Source: Flavobacteriia bacterium (GTDB lineage Bacteria; Bacteroidota; Bacteroidia; Flavobacteriales; Flavobacteriaceae). From it: a stretch of DNA of 64,000 nt. Each line of letters opens with the position of its first letter. The stretch's first letter is position 1. A model generated the notes under the pieces. The model searched no databases, had not been told where the DNA came from, and saw nothing but the letters and a program-made list of their open reading frames with translations. The stretch lies in the NCBI GenBank assembly GCA_004293165.1, contig RDYL01000002.1:310001-374000 (forward strand). The letters run 5' to 3'. The position numbers and the translations under genes were made by a program. Below, piece by piece: positions 17,628 to 26,692 of the stretch.

Positions 17628-18794
17628 ATGCTAAACTTCGAATTATACAATCCTGTAAACTATGTCTTTGGAAAAGGACAAATTGAAAAACTAACTGATT
17701 TAGTTCCGACAAATACTAAAATTCTTATCGCTTATGGCGGTGGAAGTATCTTTAAAAATGGCGTTTATGATCAAGTAAAAGCGGCTTTACCAAACCATGA
17801 TATTGTAGAATTTGGCGGAATTGAACCGAATCCTCGTTTTGAAACCTTGATGAAAGCCGTTGAAATTATTCGTGCTGAAAAAATCGGTTTCATCTTAGCT
17901 GTTGGTGGTGGAAGCGTGATTGATGGTGTGAAATTTATTTCTGCAGCCGTTAATTTTGAAGGCGATGCAGCGGATATTTTGAAAAAACGTATTTTATTCA
18001 AAGATGTTTCCAAAGTAATTCCTTTTGGAACCGTTTTAACCTTGCCGGCAACAGGTTCGGAAATGAATTCAGGCGCTGTAGTTACAATTGAAGCTACACA
18101 AGAAAAACTAACCTTAGGCGGAAGTGCTTTATTCCCAGTATTCTCAATTGTAGATCCAACAGTAATTACTTCGTTACCAAAAAGACAATTGCAAAACGGA
18201 GTTGTGGATGCGTTCACACACGTGATGGAGCAATATCTAACTTACACACACGATGCTTTATTACAAGACCGAATTTCAGAAAGTATTTTACAAACGTTAA
18301 TTGAAATTGGTCCCGATGTAGTTGAAAATCCGAGCGATTATAAATTAGCTTCTAACTTTGTTTGGAGTGCTACCATGGCATTGAATGGATTGATTCAAAA
18401 AGGTGTTCCTTCGGATTGGGCAACACACATGATTGGTCATGAATTAACAGCATTGTACGAAATTGATCATGCGAGAACATTGGCAATCATTGGTCCAAAT
18501 TTATACCGTGTGATGTTTGACACGAAAAAAGACAAATTAGCACAATACGGCCAACGTGTTTGGAACATTCAAGGCAATTCAACCGAAGAAATTGCCGAAA
18601 AAGCAATCGAAAAAACCGTTGAATTCTTCCACAAAATGGGAATGAAAACCAAATTATCGGAAAACGCAGAAAACATCGAAAAAACTGCTGATTTCATTGC
18701 CAATCGATTTGAAGAAAGAGGCTGGAAAGTATTAGGCGAAAAACAAAATATCACCATCGAAAAGGTAAAAGCAATCGTAGAAATGAGTTATTAA
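17628..18794 (+). CDS. YqhD-like iron-containing alcohol dehydrogenase
   Basis: A 388-aa group III alcohol dehydrogenase that reduces aldehydes with NAD(P)H. The nucleotide-binding turn GGGSVIDG is at residues 93-100. The four metal ligands are Asp194, His198, His267 and His281, the same pattern and nearly the same numbering as E. coli YqhD, which detoxifies short-chain aldehydes with NADPH. GG-S near residues 37-40 also fits NADPH preference. It has its own promoter box and stands before gpsA, which has a separate promoter. Confidence 0.92.
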   Translation: MLNFELYNPVNYVFGKGQIEKLTDLVPTNTKILIAYGGGSIFKNGVYDQVKAALPNHDIVEFGGIEPNPRFETLMKAVEIIRAEKIGFILAVGGGSVIDGVKFISAAVNFEGDAADILKKRILFKDVSKVIPFGTVLTLPATGSEMNSGAVVTIEATQEKLTLGGSALFPVFSIVDPTVITSLPKRQLQNGVVDAFTHVMEQYLTYTHDALLQDRISESILQTLIEIGPDVVENPSDYKLASNFVWSATMALNGLIQKGVPSDWATHMIGHELTALYEIDHARTLAIIGPNLYRVMFDTKKDKLAQYGQRVWNIQGNSTEEIAEKAIEKTVEFFHKMGMKTKLSENAENIEKTADFIANRFEERGWKVLGEKQNITIEKVKAIVEMSY

Positions 18795-18816
18795 AATCGC
18801 TTCACGCAAACGTTTT

Positions 18817-18846
18817 TTGTAAATCCTTTTAAAATGATTATTTTTG
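18817..18846 (+). promoter_or_regulatory. complete Bacteroidota-type promoter for gpsA
   Basis: TTG at 18817-18819, a 19-base spacer and TATTTTTG at 18839-18846 match both the -33 and -7 consensus elements. The box ends 22 bases before the gpsA ATG. Confidence 0.75.
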
Positions 18847-18868
18847 ATTTTCTAAATCGAAACACATA

Positions 18869-19864
18869 ATGGAAAAAAAGCCAAAATTTGCAGTCATTGG
18901 AGGAGGAAGTTGGGCTACTGCAATTGCTAAAATGCTTTGTGAAAATCAAGACGAAATTGCTTGGTACATGCGAAGCACGTATGCTATTGAACATTTAAAA
19001 CATCAAAAACACAACCCAAATTATTTAAGTTCGGTTGCGTTTGATACTAATAAATTAAAACTTACAAACGACATCAACGAAGCAGTTGCTTATGCTGATT
19101 ATGTGATTTTTGTGGTTCCTTCTGCTTTTTTAAGCAAAGAATTAGAAAGTTTAACCGAAAGTTTAGAAGGAAAAATCATTTTCTCAGCGATTAAAGGAAT
19201 TGTTCCAGAATCGAGTTTAATTGTTGGTGAACATTTTCATACCAAATACGATATTCCTTTTGAAAATATTGGGGTTATTACAGGTCCTTGTCACGCAGAA
19301 GAAGTGGCTATGGAACGTTTATCGTACTTAACTATTGCTTGTAGCGATCGAAAAAAAGCCAAATATGTAGCTAAAAATCTGAGCTCACACTACATCAAAG
19401 CAAAAACTACAGATGATATCATTGGAACAGAATATGCTGCCGTTTTAAAGAACATTTATGCTATTGCAGCGGGAATGGCACATGGTTTAGGCTATGGTGA
19501 TAACTTTCAAGCCGTTTTAATGAGTAATGGGATTCGCGAAATGAAAAAATTCATTCGTAAAGTACACAAAATGAAACGAAACATTAATAATTCGGCTTAT
19601 TTGGGCGATTTATTGGTGACAGGATATTCGGTTTTTTCAAGAAATAGAATGTTTGGAAACATGATTGGGAAAGGCTACACTGTGAAATCAGCACAAATGG
19701 AAATGAGTATGGTTGCCGAAGGATATTACGCCGTAAAAAGTGCTTATAAATTAAACCAAGAATATGGTGCAGACACGCCAATTATTGATGCCGTTTATAA
19801 AATTTTATACGAAAATAAAGACGCAAAAGCTGTTTTCAAAGAATTAACAGACAAATTAAATTAA
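18869..19864 (+). CDS. gpsA: glycerol-3-phosphate dehydrogenase [NAD(P)+]
   Basis: Reduces dihydroxyacetone phosphate to sn-glycerol-3-phosphate for phospholipid synthesis. The Rossmann motif GGGSWATAIA is at residues 11-20, ITGPCHAEEV in the middle, and the catalytic Lys lies in EYAAVLKNIYAIAAG. 331 aa is normal. A TerC-family gene follows after 3 bases. Confidence 0.96.
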   Translation: MEKKPKFAVIGGGSWATAIAKMLCENQDEIAWYMRSTYAIEHLKHQKHNPNYLSSVAFDTNKLKLTNDINEAVAYADYVIFVVPSAFLSKELESLTESLEGKIIFSAIKGIVPESSLIVGEHFHTKYDIPFENIGVITGPCHAEEVAMERLSYLTIACSDRKKAKYVAKNLSSHYIKAKTTDDIIGTEYAAVLKNIYAIAAGMAHGLGYGDNFQAVLMSNGIREMKKFIRKVHKMKRNINNSAYLGDLLVTGYSVFSRNRMFGNMIGKGYTVKSAQMEMSMVAEGYYAVKSAYKLNQEYGADTPIIDAVYKILYENKDAKAVFKELTDKLN

Positions 19865-19867
19865 TAC

Positions 19868-20869
19868 ATGCTATCATTAAAAACAGGTTCAATCGATCAT
19901 TTAATTGATCATCCTGGTATTATTACGGCTTTCACAATTACCATCATTGCTATGTTGGTATTAGATTTAGGAGTTTTAAACAAAAAAGGACATGTAGTTT
20001 CCAATAGAGAAGCGGCGATTTGGTCGGTAATTTGGATTTCACTTTCAATGGGATTTAGTGGAATCATCTACCACTACATGGGTGCCGAAAAATTCATGCA
20101 ATTTCAAGGAGCCTATTGGATTGAAAAAGCACTTTCAGTAGATAATTTATTCGTTTTCATCTTAGTTTTTGGCTATTTCAATGTGGCAAAAGAAGCTCAA
20201 CATAAAGTCTTATTTTGGGGTGTAATTGGTGCTTTGGTTTTTAGAGCCATCTTTATTTTTACTGGAGTTTGGTTGCTGAATTACACGTATTTACCCGAAA
20301 TGGAATTGTTTGGTCAAGTAGTAAAAATCAATTATTTGCTAACCATTTTCGGAATTATTCTAATTGTTGCGGGAATAAAATCGGGCTTTAGTAATGAAGA
20401 AGATGATGGAAGTAAAGATTTTAGTAAAAGTGCTGGTTCAAAATTTGTACATAAGTTTTTCAAAGTAAGTCCAAATTTTGATGGCGATAAATTCTTCACT
20501 GTTCAAAACGGAATCAGAATGGCAACCCCTTTATTTGTGGTGGTTACTATTGTTGAATTTACCGATTTATTGTTTGCAGTAGACAGTATTCCAGCCATTT
20601 TTGCAATAGCACCAGATGACCCATTTATTTTATATACGTCTAACATTTTTGCTATTTTAGGATTGCGTTCGTTGTATTTCTTGTTGGCGAACTTTATGTA
20701 CATGTTCAGTAAATTAAAATACGGGTTGGCGCTTATCTTAGCTTTTATCGGAGTAAAAATGATTGTAGCGCCGTTTTACCACATCGAAACCTCTTATTCT
20801 TTAATGGTTGTTGGAAGTGTGTTAATCTTGTCTGTAATCGCTTCTTTGTTGTTTCCTGATAAAGATTAA
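19868..20869 (+). CDS. TerC/Alx-family integral membrane protein
   Basis: A 333-aa membrane protein with about nine helices and the TerC signature: WIEKALSVDNLFVFILVFGYF and the acidic helix EFTDLLFAVDSIPAIFAI. E. coli Alx, of the same family, exports manganese in response to alkaline pH; tellurite-resistance clusters use the TerC branch. No ter genes are nearby, so a metal-homeostasis role is more likely. It starts 3 bases after gpsA. Confidence 0.9.
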   Translation: MLSLKTGSIDHLIDHPGIITAFTITIIAMLVLDLGVLNKKGHVVSNREAAIWSVIWISLSMGFSGIIYHYMGAEKFMQFQGAYWIEKALSVDNLFVFILVFGYFNVAKEAQHKVLFWGVIGALVFRAIFIFTGVWLLNYTYLPEMELFGQVVKINYLLTIFGIILIVAGIKSGFSNEEDDGSKDFSKSAGSKFVHKFFKVSPNFDGDKFFTVQNGIRMATPLFVVVTIVEFTDLLFAVDSIPAIFAIAPDDPFILYTSNIFAILGLRSLYFLLANFMYMFSKLKYGLALILAFIGVKMIVAPFYHIETSYSLMVVGSVLILSVIASLLFPDKD

Positions 20870-20880
20870 TTTGTGATTTC

Positions 20881-21447
20881 ATGAAGAAACTATTCCTGCT
20901 GGTTGTTTTGTTTTTAACTAATATATGTTTTAGTCAATCTGAAAAAGGTTCAAAGCAATTTTTGGAAAAAATAAAAATGCATTGCGGTAAATCTTTCGAA
21001 GGACAAATTACAGCAGGAGCTTCGGCTAATGACCCTTTTTCAGGTAAAAAACTAGTAATGCATGTGAAAAGCTGTGAAGAAAATCGCATAAGAATTCCGT
21101 TTTTTGTTGGAGATGATAAATCTAGAACTTGGGTTTTAACATTTGAAAATGAAATCATAACACTCAAACACGATCACCGTCATGAAGATGGAACTCCTGA
21201 TAAAGTAACACAATATGGTGGAAGCTCAACCAACACAGGATTGCCAAACATTCAATTTTTTCCAGCCGATCAAGAAACATGCGATTTAATTTCTTATGCT
21301 TCCACTAATGTTTGGTGGATTACTATCGACGAAAAAGTGTTTACTTATAATTTGAAACGCATTGGCTCTGACCGAGTTTTTTCGGTGAGTTTTGATTTGT
21401 CTAAACCCATTGAAACTCCCTCAGCGCCTTGGGGTTGGAAAGAATAA
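20881..21447 (+). CDS. uncharacterised secreted protein
   Basis: A 188-aa protein with a signal peptide (MKKLFLLVVLFLTNICFSQ, likely cut after FSQ). The mature part has two or three cysteines (IKMHCGKSFEG, HVKSCEENR) and a conserved-looking TWVLTFENEIITLKHDHRHEDG segment, and ends in APWGWKE. I recognise it only as a protein type frequent in flavobacteria, not as a named family. It lies 11 bases after the TerC gene and ends 3 bases from the convergent GH92 gene. Confidence 0.72.
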   Translation: MKKLFLLVVLFLTNICFSQSEKGSKQFLEKIKMHCGKSFEGQITAGASANDPFSGKKLVMHVKSCEENRIRIPFFVGDDKSRTWVLTFENEIITLKHDHRHEDGTPDKVTQYGGSSTNTGLPNIQFFPADQETCDLISYASTNVWWITIDEKVFTYNLKRIGSDRVFSVSFDLSKPIETPSAPWGWKE

Positions 21448-21450
21448 TTA

Positions 21451-24285
21451 TTATTTAACCAAAATCTCATCCACAAAAATAAACGCATCGCCACCAAAAC
21501 CTTGATGCCATTCAGGTAATTTACCGAAGTTTTTAGCGATTACTTTTACGTAACGTGCTTTTTTTCCTTTGTTTTCATTTGAGGTGAAATTCAAAATCGT
21601 ATTTTCTTCTAATTTCGGGTCTAACGTATTTACAACCGAACCAAAATACGTAAAATTCACATTGTCTTCCGAAATATAATATTCCACTTTCGTTGGCATT
21701 AAAATCCACGAACGTTGGTCTTGTAAAAAACGAGCTGAAATTTCTGAAATGTTTTTCACTTCTTTTAAATCAACCACCGCTTCAAAATCCTGACTTTGGT
21801 AGCCTTGCCAATCGCCTTTTCTCCAGTTCTCCGTTCCTAAAATACCATCTAATAACCCTTCTGGACCACCTGCATGATATTGCGGATTGTATTTTGACTT
21901 AATTTCAATTGTGTAATTATTTGGTTTTTTGAAGAAGGTTGCAGAAATGGTGTTGCTTCTTGGAGGCTTTCCACCAGCAACTCTTTCAATATATGCTTCA
22001 ACTTTAGATGATTTATTGATTTCAAAAGACTCTTTATAGTTAACAAATGGAGTTTTATCATACGTGTTATTTTCATCTAGAATTCTAAAATAAATATTCT
22101 CAGAAAGCCCTAAATTATTGTTATTGGCTTTGATTTCAATTTTCATATTTTCCTTAAAAGCTTTACTTTCTGCTTGAATTACTGGAACTGGTATGATATT
22201 TTCAAATTCGTTAGTTTTATTATTTCTTAAGTCTAATTTGGAAAATATCCCAGTCTTTAAATAAGATAAATTTACTGATTTAGGTTTGTTGTCATATAAG
22301 TTTATTTTGACACTTTCAAAGAATAAAGGATTTATAGTAGTCCAAAATTCAATTCCAGGAGTTACTTGATAAATTCCCAAAGAACTCAACACGTACCAAG
22401 CACTCATTTGACCACAGTCTTCGTTTCCAATTAAACCATCGGGCGTATTGGTGTAAAAATTATCTAAAATATAATGTACTTTTTCTTTTGTTTTTTCTGG
22501 TTTTCCTATGTAATTGTACAAATATGCCATGTGATGACTGGGTTCGTTTCCGTGAGCATATTGACCAATTAAACCCGTAACATCGACTTGTTCTCTTCCT
22601 GTCGTTTTGCTTTCGCTGTTGAATAGTTCATCTAATTTGGCTTCAAATTTAGCTGCTCCGCCATAAGCTTGAATCATGCCGTAAACATCTTGTGGCACGA
22701 AAAACGAATATTGCCAAGAATTCCCTTCGGTGAAATTATTATTGACTTCTCTTGGATCGAAAGGTTTGTCCCAACCGCCATTTTTCTTTGGACGCATAAA
22801 ACCCGTTTCCCAATCGAAAATGTTTTTCCAGTTTTGAGAACGTTTCATGAAATATTGGTAATCTTCTTGCTTGTTTAAAAGTTGTGCCATTTGAGCAATA
22901 CACCAATCGTCATACGCATATTCTAAGGTTTTTGAAACGCTTTCGTGTTCGTCGTCAATAGAAATGAAGCCGTTTTTCTTATAAGCATCCAAACCTAATA
23001 CATCACGCATGGCCGAAGCTTTACTGGCTTCAAAGGCTTTTTCGTAATCAAAACCTGTAATTCCTTTTGCCATTGCATCTGCAATTACAGAAACAGAATG
23101 ATAGCCAATCATACAATCGGTTTCATTGGAAGCCAATTCCCAAACAGGCAATCTGCCACCTTGTTCGTATTGTTTGATGAAGGTATTGATGTAATCGGCA
23201 GTTCGTTTTTTATCGATTAAGGTGTATAATGGATGCGCACCTCTAAAGGTATCCCAAAGTGAAAATACCGTATAATAATCAAATCCTTCTGCTTGATGAA
23301 TTTGGTTGTCTCTACCGCGGTATTTTCCGTCTAAATCTTGTGCAATGTTTGGTTGCATCATCGTGTGATACAAAGCCGTGTAGAAAATCGTTAACTTGTC
23401 TTTATCATTAGAAGTGACTTCAATTTTTGATAATTCTTTGTTCCAAAGGGTTACTGCCTCTTTCTTAACTTTTTCAAAATCCCAATGGTTAATTTCGGAA
23501 CTGTTTAGTTTGGCTCCTTCATAACTCGTTGGTGAAAGTGATACTTTTACAAGAATTTTTTCGCCTTTTTTTACTTGTTTAGAGAAACATAAAGCCAATT
23601 CAGTTGCTTTATATATTCCTTCTAATTTAGTATTTTCCTTGTTTTCTTCTTTAACTAGATTTACTTTCAAAGGCACATTAAACTCAATTCGAGCATACAC
23701 ATATTGATCTCTTGCCCAAGCTTCGCTTCTTCTCAATACTTCAATGGTTTTATCATCAATGACTCTAATTCTTCCTTCCAACAATTTATCACGATGATTC
23801 AAATCTAAAATAATATTAGCTAAACCTCCTTTATTAAAAGTATATTCATGAAAACCTACACGAGTTGAAGTCGTTAATCGCACATCGATACCGTGTTTGT
23901 CTAATTTAACAGAATAAAATCCAGCGGAAGCTTTTTCATTCGCATGTGAAAAAGTAGAAGAATAGACTTTATTATCAAACGAAGGTTCGCCCATAGTTGG
24001 CATCAACATAATATCACCATAATCAGAAACGCCAGTACCATTCAAATGCGTGTGGGAAAAGCCATAAATCAAATTATCCGAATAATGATAACCTCCACAG
24101 CCATCCCAACTGCCGTCGATTCTGGTATCAGGAGACAATTGCACCATTCCGTAAGGCACAGTAGCGCCAGGAAATGTATGTCCGTGACCACCAGTTCCAA
24201 TAAATGGATTGACGTGTTTGGCGAAATCTTGTGCTTGGGAAATAGTAGTCGTTAAAAAGGCTAAAGCAATAAGAAATGGTTTCAT
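21451..24285 (-). CDS. GH92-family glycoside hydrolase (alpha-mannosidase type)
   Basis: A 944-aa secreted enzyme with signal peptide MKPFLIALAFLTTTISQAQ. The GH92 N-terminal domain starts at VNPFIGTGGHGHTFPGA and the catalytic domain shows GNEPSHHMAYLYNY and GNEDCGQMSAWYVLSSLG. GH92 enzymes are exo-acting, calcium-dependent alpha-mannosidases that release mannose from N-glycans or mannans. Residues from about 800 onward (EGLLDGILG through FVDEILVK) look like an F5/8 type C/carbohydrate-binding module. No susC/susD pair flanks it, so it is an orphan rather than part of a polysaccharide utilisation locus. Confidence 0.92.
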   Translation of the reverse strand: MKPFLIALAFLTTTISQAQDFAKHVNPFIGTGGHGHTFPGATVPYGMVQLSPDTRIDGSWDGCGGYHYSDNLIYGFSHTHLNGTGVSDYGDIMLMPTMGEPSFDNKVYSSTFSHANEKASAGFYSVKLDKHGIDVRLTTSTRVGFHEYTFNKGGLANIILDLNHRDKLLEGRIRVIDDKTIEVLRRSEAWARDQYVYARIEFNVPLKVNLVKEENKENTKLEGIYKATELALCFSKQVKKGEKILVKVSLSPTSYEGAKLNSSEINHWDFEKVKKEAVTLWNKELSKIEVTSNDKDKLTIFYTALYHTMMQPNIAQDLDGKYRGRDNQIHQAEGFDYYTVFSLWDTFRGAHPLYTLIDKKRTADYINTFIKQYEQGGRLPVWELASNETDCMIGYHSVSVIADAMAKGITGFDYEKAFEASKASAMRDVLGLDAYKKNGFISIDDEHESVSKTLEYAYDDWCIAQMAQLLNKQEDYQYFMKRSQNWKNIFDWETGFMRPKKNGGWDKPFDPREVNNNFTEGNSWQYSFFVPQDVYGMIQAYGGAAKFEAKLDELFNSESKTTGREQVDVTGLIGQYAHGNEPSHHMAYLYNYIGKPEKTKEKVHYILDNFYTNTPDGLIGNEDCGQMSAWYVLSSLGIYQVTPGIEFWTTINPLFFESVKINLYDNKPKSVNLSYLKTGIFSKLDLRNNKTNEFENIIPVPVIQAESKAFKENMKIEIKANNNNLGLSENIYFRILDENNTYDKTPFVNYKESFEINKSSKVEAYIERVAGGKPPRSNTISATFFKKPNNYTIEIKSKYNPQYHAGGPEGLLDGILGTENWRKGDWQGYQSQDFEAVVDLKEVKNISEISARFLQDQRSWILMPTKVEYYISEDNVNFTYFGSVVNTLDPKLEENTILNFTSNENKGKKARYVKVIAKNFGKLPEWHQGFGGDAFIFVDEILVK

Positions 24286-24641
24286 GTTGTTGGGATGAAA
24301 AATTTCTTAAAGGTAAAAATATTTTCTAATTGTTGTAAGGGTAAAGCTATTTTTGAGTTTTACCACATAGAAACATAGGTTTTTCTTGTTTTGCTTTTAG
24401 GCATTACACTTTTTTGAGGTAACAATAGAATTGTGTTGATTTTAAACATATAAGTCAAATAAGAAAGTATGAAAAGTCTTTGTTTATATGAGTTCATATA
24501 AGTTTTCCTATGTTGACTATGTAAAATGAAATACCTTATATTTATAAAGTTAATCTTTGTTTCTATGTGGTGTAAACAAAAAACCACAAAGACATTTCTG
24601 AATTCGTGGTTTAGTTATTTTGAAACCTCGCAGGGAAAATG
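24286..24641. other. 356-base gene-free gap holding a repeat element
   Basis: The gap between GH92 and the small conserved gene contains the inverted-repeat element at 24362-24571 and, after it, CCACAAAGAC...GTGGTTT hairpin-like sequence. A 75-codon minus-strand frame here is made of the repeat and is not a believable gene. Confidence 0.7.
24362..24571. repeat. MITE-like element, copy 1 (ACCACATAG family)
   Basis: ACCACATAGAAACA (24362-24375) and its exact inverse TGTTTCTATGTGGT (24558-24571) bound 210 bases of AT-rich sequence. The interior holds a second, inverted relative of the left end (near 24506, CCTATGTTGACTATGT) and AAACATATAAG, the word that also starts the inverted repeat around the GxxExxY gene. 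A second element of the family is at 46571-46695. Confidence 0.75.
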
Positions 24642-25049
24642 TTAATTCGCAAAAACGCCTCTTTTGTTGATGATTGGTAAATCGGCAGTGGCTTTTTCGT
24701 TAATAGAATTAGTTCTAAAAACAAAGGTTTTATCGAATAATTGTCCGTTTGCGAAGTATGACAATAGGAATTCGTTATTCAATTGTAAGACATTGTTTTC
24801 TAACAATTCTACTTTAACAGCGGTTCTTGGTTCTACTTTGGCAAACGCATGACGAAAAGTTCCTGTTTTGCGTTCTTCACCATTGATTAAACCATAAGCG
24901 CGTGAAACTACCATAGCCATTTCTAGCAAATCATCGGTATCGTTTATTAAATAAGCGTACCAAGAATTCTCCATGAAATCGTCGTTCCATTCTTGAAAAG
25001 CTACAATGTGAACTCCTTCAACTTTTGGGATGATAATATCTTTTTTCAT
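24642..25049 (-). CDS. conserved hypothetical protein next to pheS
   Basis: A 135-aa protein without signal peptide or membrane segment, predicted cytosolic and mostly beta (KVEGVHIVAFQEWNDDFMENSWYAYLIND). I do not recognise a named family. It lies downstream of pheS on the same strand, separated by a strong hairpin at 25059-25091. Its reading frame, codon use and start context look like a real gene. Confidence 0.72.
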   Translation of the reverse strand: MKKDIIIPKVEGVHIVAFQEWNDDFMENSWYAYLINDTDDLLEMAMVVSRAYGLINGEERKTGTFRHAFAKVEPRTAVKVELLENNVLQLNNEFLLSYFANGQLFDKTFVFRTNSINEKATADLPIINKRGVFAN

Positions 25050-25058
25050 ATTTTGAAG

Positions 25059-25091
25059 AATCCTGACAGGTTTCGAAAACCTGTCAGGATT
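25059..25091. terminator. perfect 15-bp hairpin after pheS
   Basis: AATCCTGACAGGTTT and AAACCTGTCAGGATT surround a CGA loop. On the minus strand it follows the pheS stop codon within 10 bases. The T tract is short, so it may be a repeat-derived hairpin acting as terminator or RNA end-protector. Confidence 0.7.
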
Positions 25092-25097
25092 TAAATG

Positions 25098-26117
25098 TTA
25101 TATACTTGATTTGAATTGCTCTAAGAAACGAACGTCGTTTTCATAAAACATACGGATATCACCAATTTGATACAACAACATGGCAATACGCTCTACTCCC
25201 ATTCCGAAAGCGAAACCAGTGTGCTCTTCTGGATTGATGCCGCAGTTTTTCAATACGTTTGGATCTACCATACCGCAACCACCAATTTCTAACCAACCGG
25301 TTCCTTTGGTAATTCTGTAATCGGTTTCGGTTTTTAATCCCCAATAAATATCGATTTCAGCACTTGGTTCTGTAAATGGGAAATAAGAAGGACGCAAACG
25401 GATTTTCGATTTTCCGAACATTTCTTTCGTAAAGTACAATAACGTCTGTTTTAAATCGGCAAACGAAACGTCTTTGTCAATATACAAACCTTCCACTTGA
25501 TGGAAAATACAGTGCGAACGCGAGGAAACAGCCTCGTTACGGAACACTCTTCCTGGAGAAATCGTACGGATTGGCGGTTTATTGTTTTCCATATAACGCA
25601 CTTGCACTGATGAAGTGTGTGTACGCAATAAAACATCAGGATTGGTTTGAATGAAAAACGTATCCTGCATATCTCTTGCTGGATGGTATTCTGGTAAATT
25701 TAATGCGGTAAAATTGTGCCAATCGTCTTCGATTTCTGGACCTTCAGACACGTTAAAACCAATGGTTGAAAAAATATCAATCATTTGGTTTTTTACAATA
25801 GAAATTGGGTGGCGAGAACCAATGTTCATCGCTTCTCCCGGGCGCGTTGTATCGCCGTAAATTCCTTTTGCTTCTTCTTTATTTTCTAAAGCGTCTTGAA
25901 TGCTTTTTACTTTTTCTTCTGCCGAAGTTTTCAATTCGTTGATGACTTGACCAAATTCTTTCTTTTGTTCGTTTGGAACATTTTTGAATTCGGCAAAAAA
26001 GTCTTTCAACAAGCCTTTACTTCCTAAATACTTAATTCGGAAGGCTTCTAATTGTTCTTTATTATCGGTTTGAAAAGATTTTACTTCTTCAATATGGGCT
26101 TTAATCGTTTCTGTCAT
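25098..26117 (-). CDS. pheS: phenylalanine--tRNA ligase alpha subunit
   Basis: The catalytic alpha subunit of the heterotetrameric Phe-tRNA synthetase, a class II enzyme. The N-terminal coiled coil (TIKAHIEEVKSF...) is followed by the catalytic core: HPISIVKNQ, FHQVEGLYIDK (motif 2 region) and GMGVERIAMLLYQI (motif 3). The frame has an earlier ATG at 26138, but this lies in a -7 box (26136-26143), so MTETIKAH at 26117 is the start, giving 339 aa. pheT is not adjacent, as is common in Bacteroidota. Confidence 0.96.
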   Translation of the reverse strand: MTETIKAHIEEVKSFQTDNKEQLEAFRIKYLGSKGLLKDFFAEFKNVPNEQKKEFGQVINELKTSAEEKVKSIQDALENKEEAKGIYGDTTRPGEAMNIGSRHPISIVKNQMIDIFSTIGFNVSEGPEIEDDWHNFTALNLPEYHPARDMQDTFFIQTNPDVLLRTHTSSVQVRYMENNKPPIRTISPGRVFRNEAVSSRSHCIFHQVEGLYIDKDVSFADLKQTLLYFTKEMFGKSKIRLRPSYFPFTEPSAEIDIYWGLKTETDYRITKGTGWLEIGGCGMVDPNVLKNCGINPEEHTGFAFGMGVERIAMLLYQIGDIRMFYENDVRFLEQFKSSI

Positions 26118-26135
26118 CGCTCGTTTTGTAAAATG

Positions 26136-26143
26136 CAAATTTA
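26136..26143 (-). promoter_or_regulatory. -7 promoter box for pheS
   Basis: Minus-strand TAAATTTG matches TAnnTTTG exactly, 18 bases before the ATG at 26117, and overlaps the alternative upstream ATG. Confidence 0.6.
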
Positions 26144-26158
26144 TGGATTTTTTTTGAG

Positions 26159-26179
26159 AGACAAGTCATTGACTTGTCT
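26159..26179. repeat. 21-base intergenic palindrome
   Basis: AGACAAGTCA and TGACTTGTCT are perfect inverse copies around a single T, between pheS and the small gene upstream. It is a short hairpin of the kind scattered through this window. Confidence 0.85.
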
Positions 26180-26193
26180 GTACTATAAATTAA

Positions 26194-26550
26194 TTAGTCA
26201 ATTAATTCTTTCTCTAAAAAGTAGCTTACAATTGCTTCTTTCATTAGTACGGCTTGTTCACCTGCTTTTAGTGGTGGCAATTCTTCTTTTACTTTGTAAT
26301 GCGGCCAACCTTCGTTATCAAAATACTCAAATTCGTAGTAACCGTAAGGCTCTAACAAACGACAAATAGCAATGTGCATCAGGTTTACTTTTTCATCTTT
26401 TTTGAAAGCAGCATGGATTTTTCCTAATTCTTGTACACCAATTAAGTAGATAATTCCTTCTAAATCAAGGTCTTCTCCGCTTGAAAATTTTTCTGATAAT
26501 ATATTGACAACGCTTTCCCAACGCTGTTTTAATTGTTCGTCTCTTGACAT
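26194..26550 (-). CDS. conserved hypothetical cytosolic protein
   Basis: A 118-aa protein with no signal peptide or membrane helix. The sequence has conserved-looking helical segments (DLDLEGIIYLIGVQELGKIHAAFKKDEKVNLMHIAICRLLEPYGYYEF) and a Trp-Pro-His-Tyr stretch. I recognise it as a small protein seen in many flavobacteria but cannot name a function. It has a full consensus promoter (26617-26649) and lies upstream of pheS. Confidence 0.78.
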   Translation of the reverse strand: MSRDEQLKQRWESVVNILSEKFSSGEDLDLEGIIYLIGVQELGKIHAAFKKDEKVNLMHIAICRLLEPYGYYEFEYFDNEGWPHYKVKEELPPLKAGEQAVLMKEAIVSYFLEKELID

Positions 26551-26616
26551 TTTTTATAGATGAAAGAAAAAAGAGAAAAGAAAAAAGACTATTCCCAACT
26601 TTCTATATTAGTTTTG

Positions 26617-26649
26617 CAAAGATAATCGATGGTTTTGTTTTTTAAGCAA
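26617..26649 (-). promoter_or_regulatory. complete Bacteroidota-type promoter
   Basis: On the minus strand TTG (26649-26647), a 22-base spacer and TATCTTTG (26624-26617) match both consensus elements. It drives the 118-aa gene ending at 26194; the leader is about 60 bases. Confidence 0.72.
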
Positions 26650-26692
26650 TCTATCGTCTTTGTTCTTTATTCTTTCATCTATTTTCTTTCAA

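Noticed and set aside
19868-20869. Tellurite-resistance cluster
   Set aside because: Only a TerC-family gene is present; no terD/terZ-type genes are nearby.
24360-24587. 75-codon minus-strand open frame upstream of GH92
   Set aside because: It runs through both ends of the inverted-repeat element and has no family features; it is a product of the repeat.
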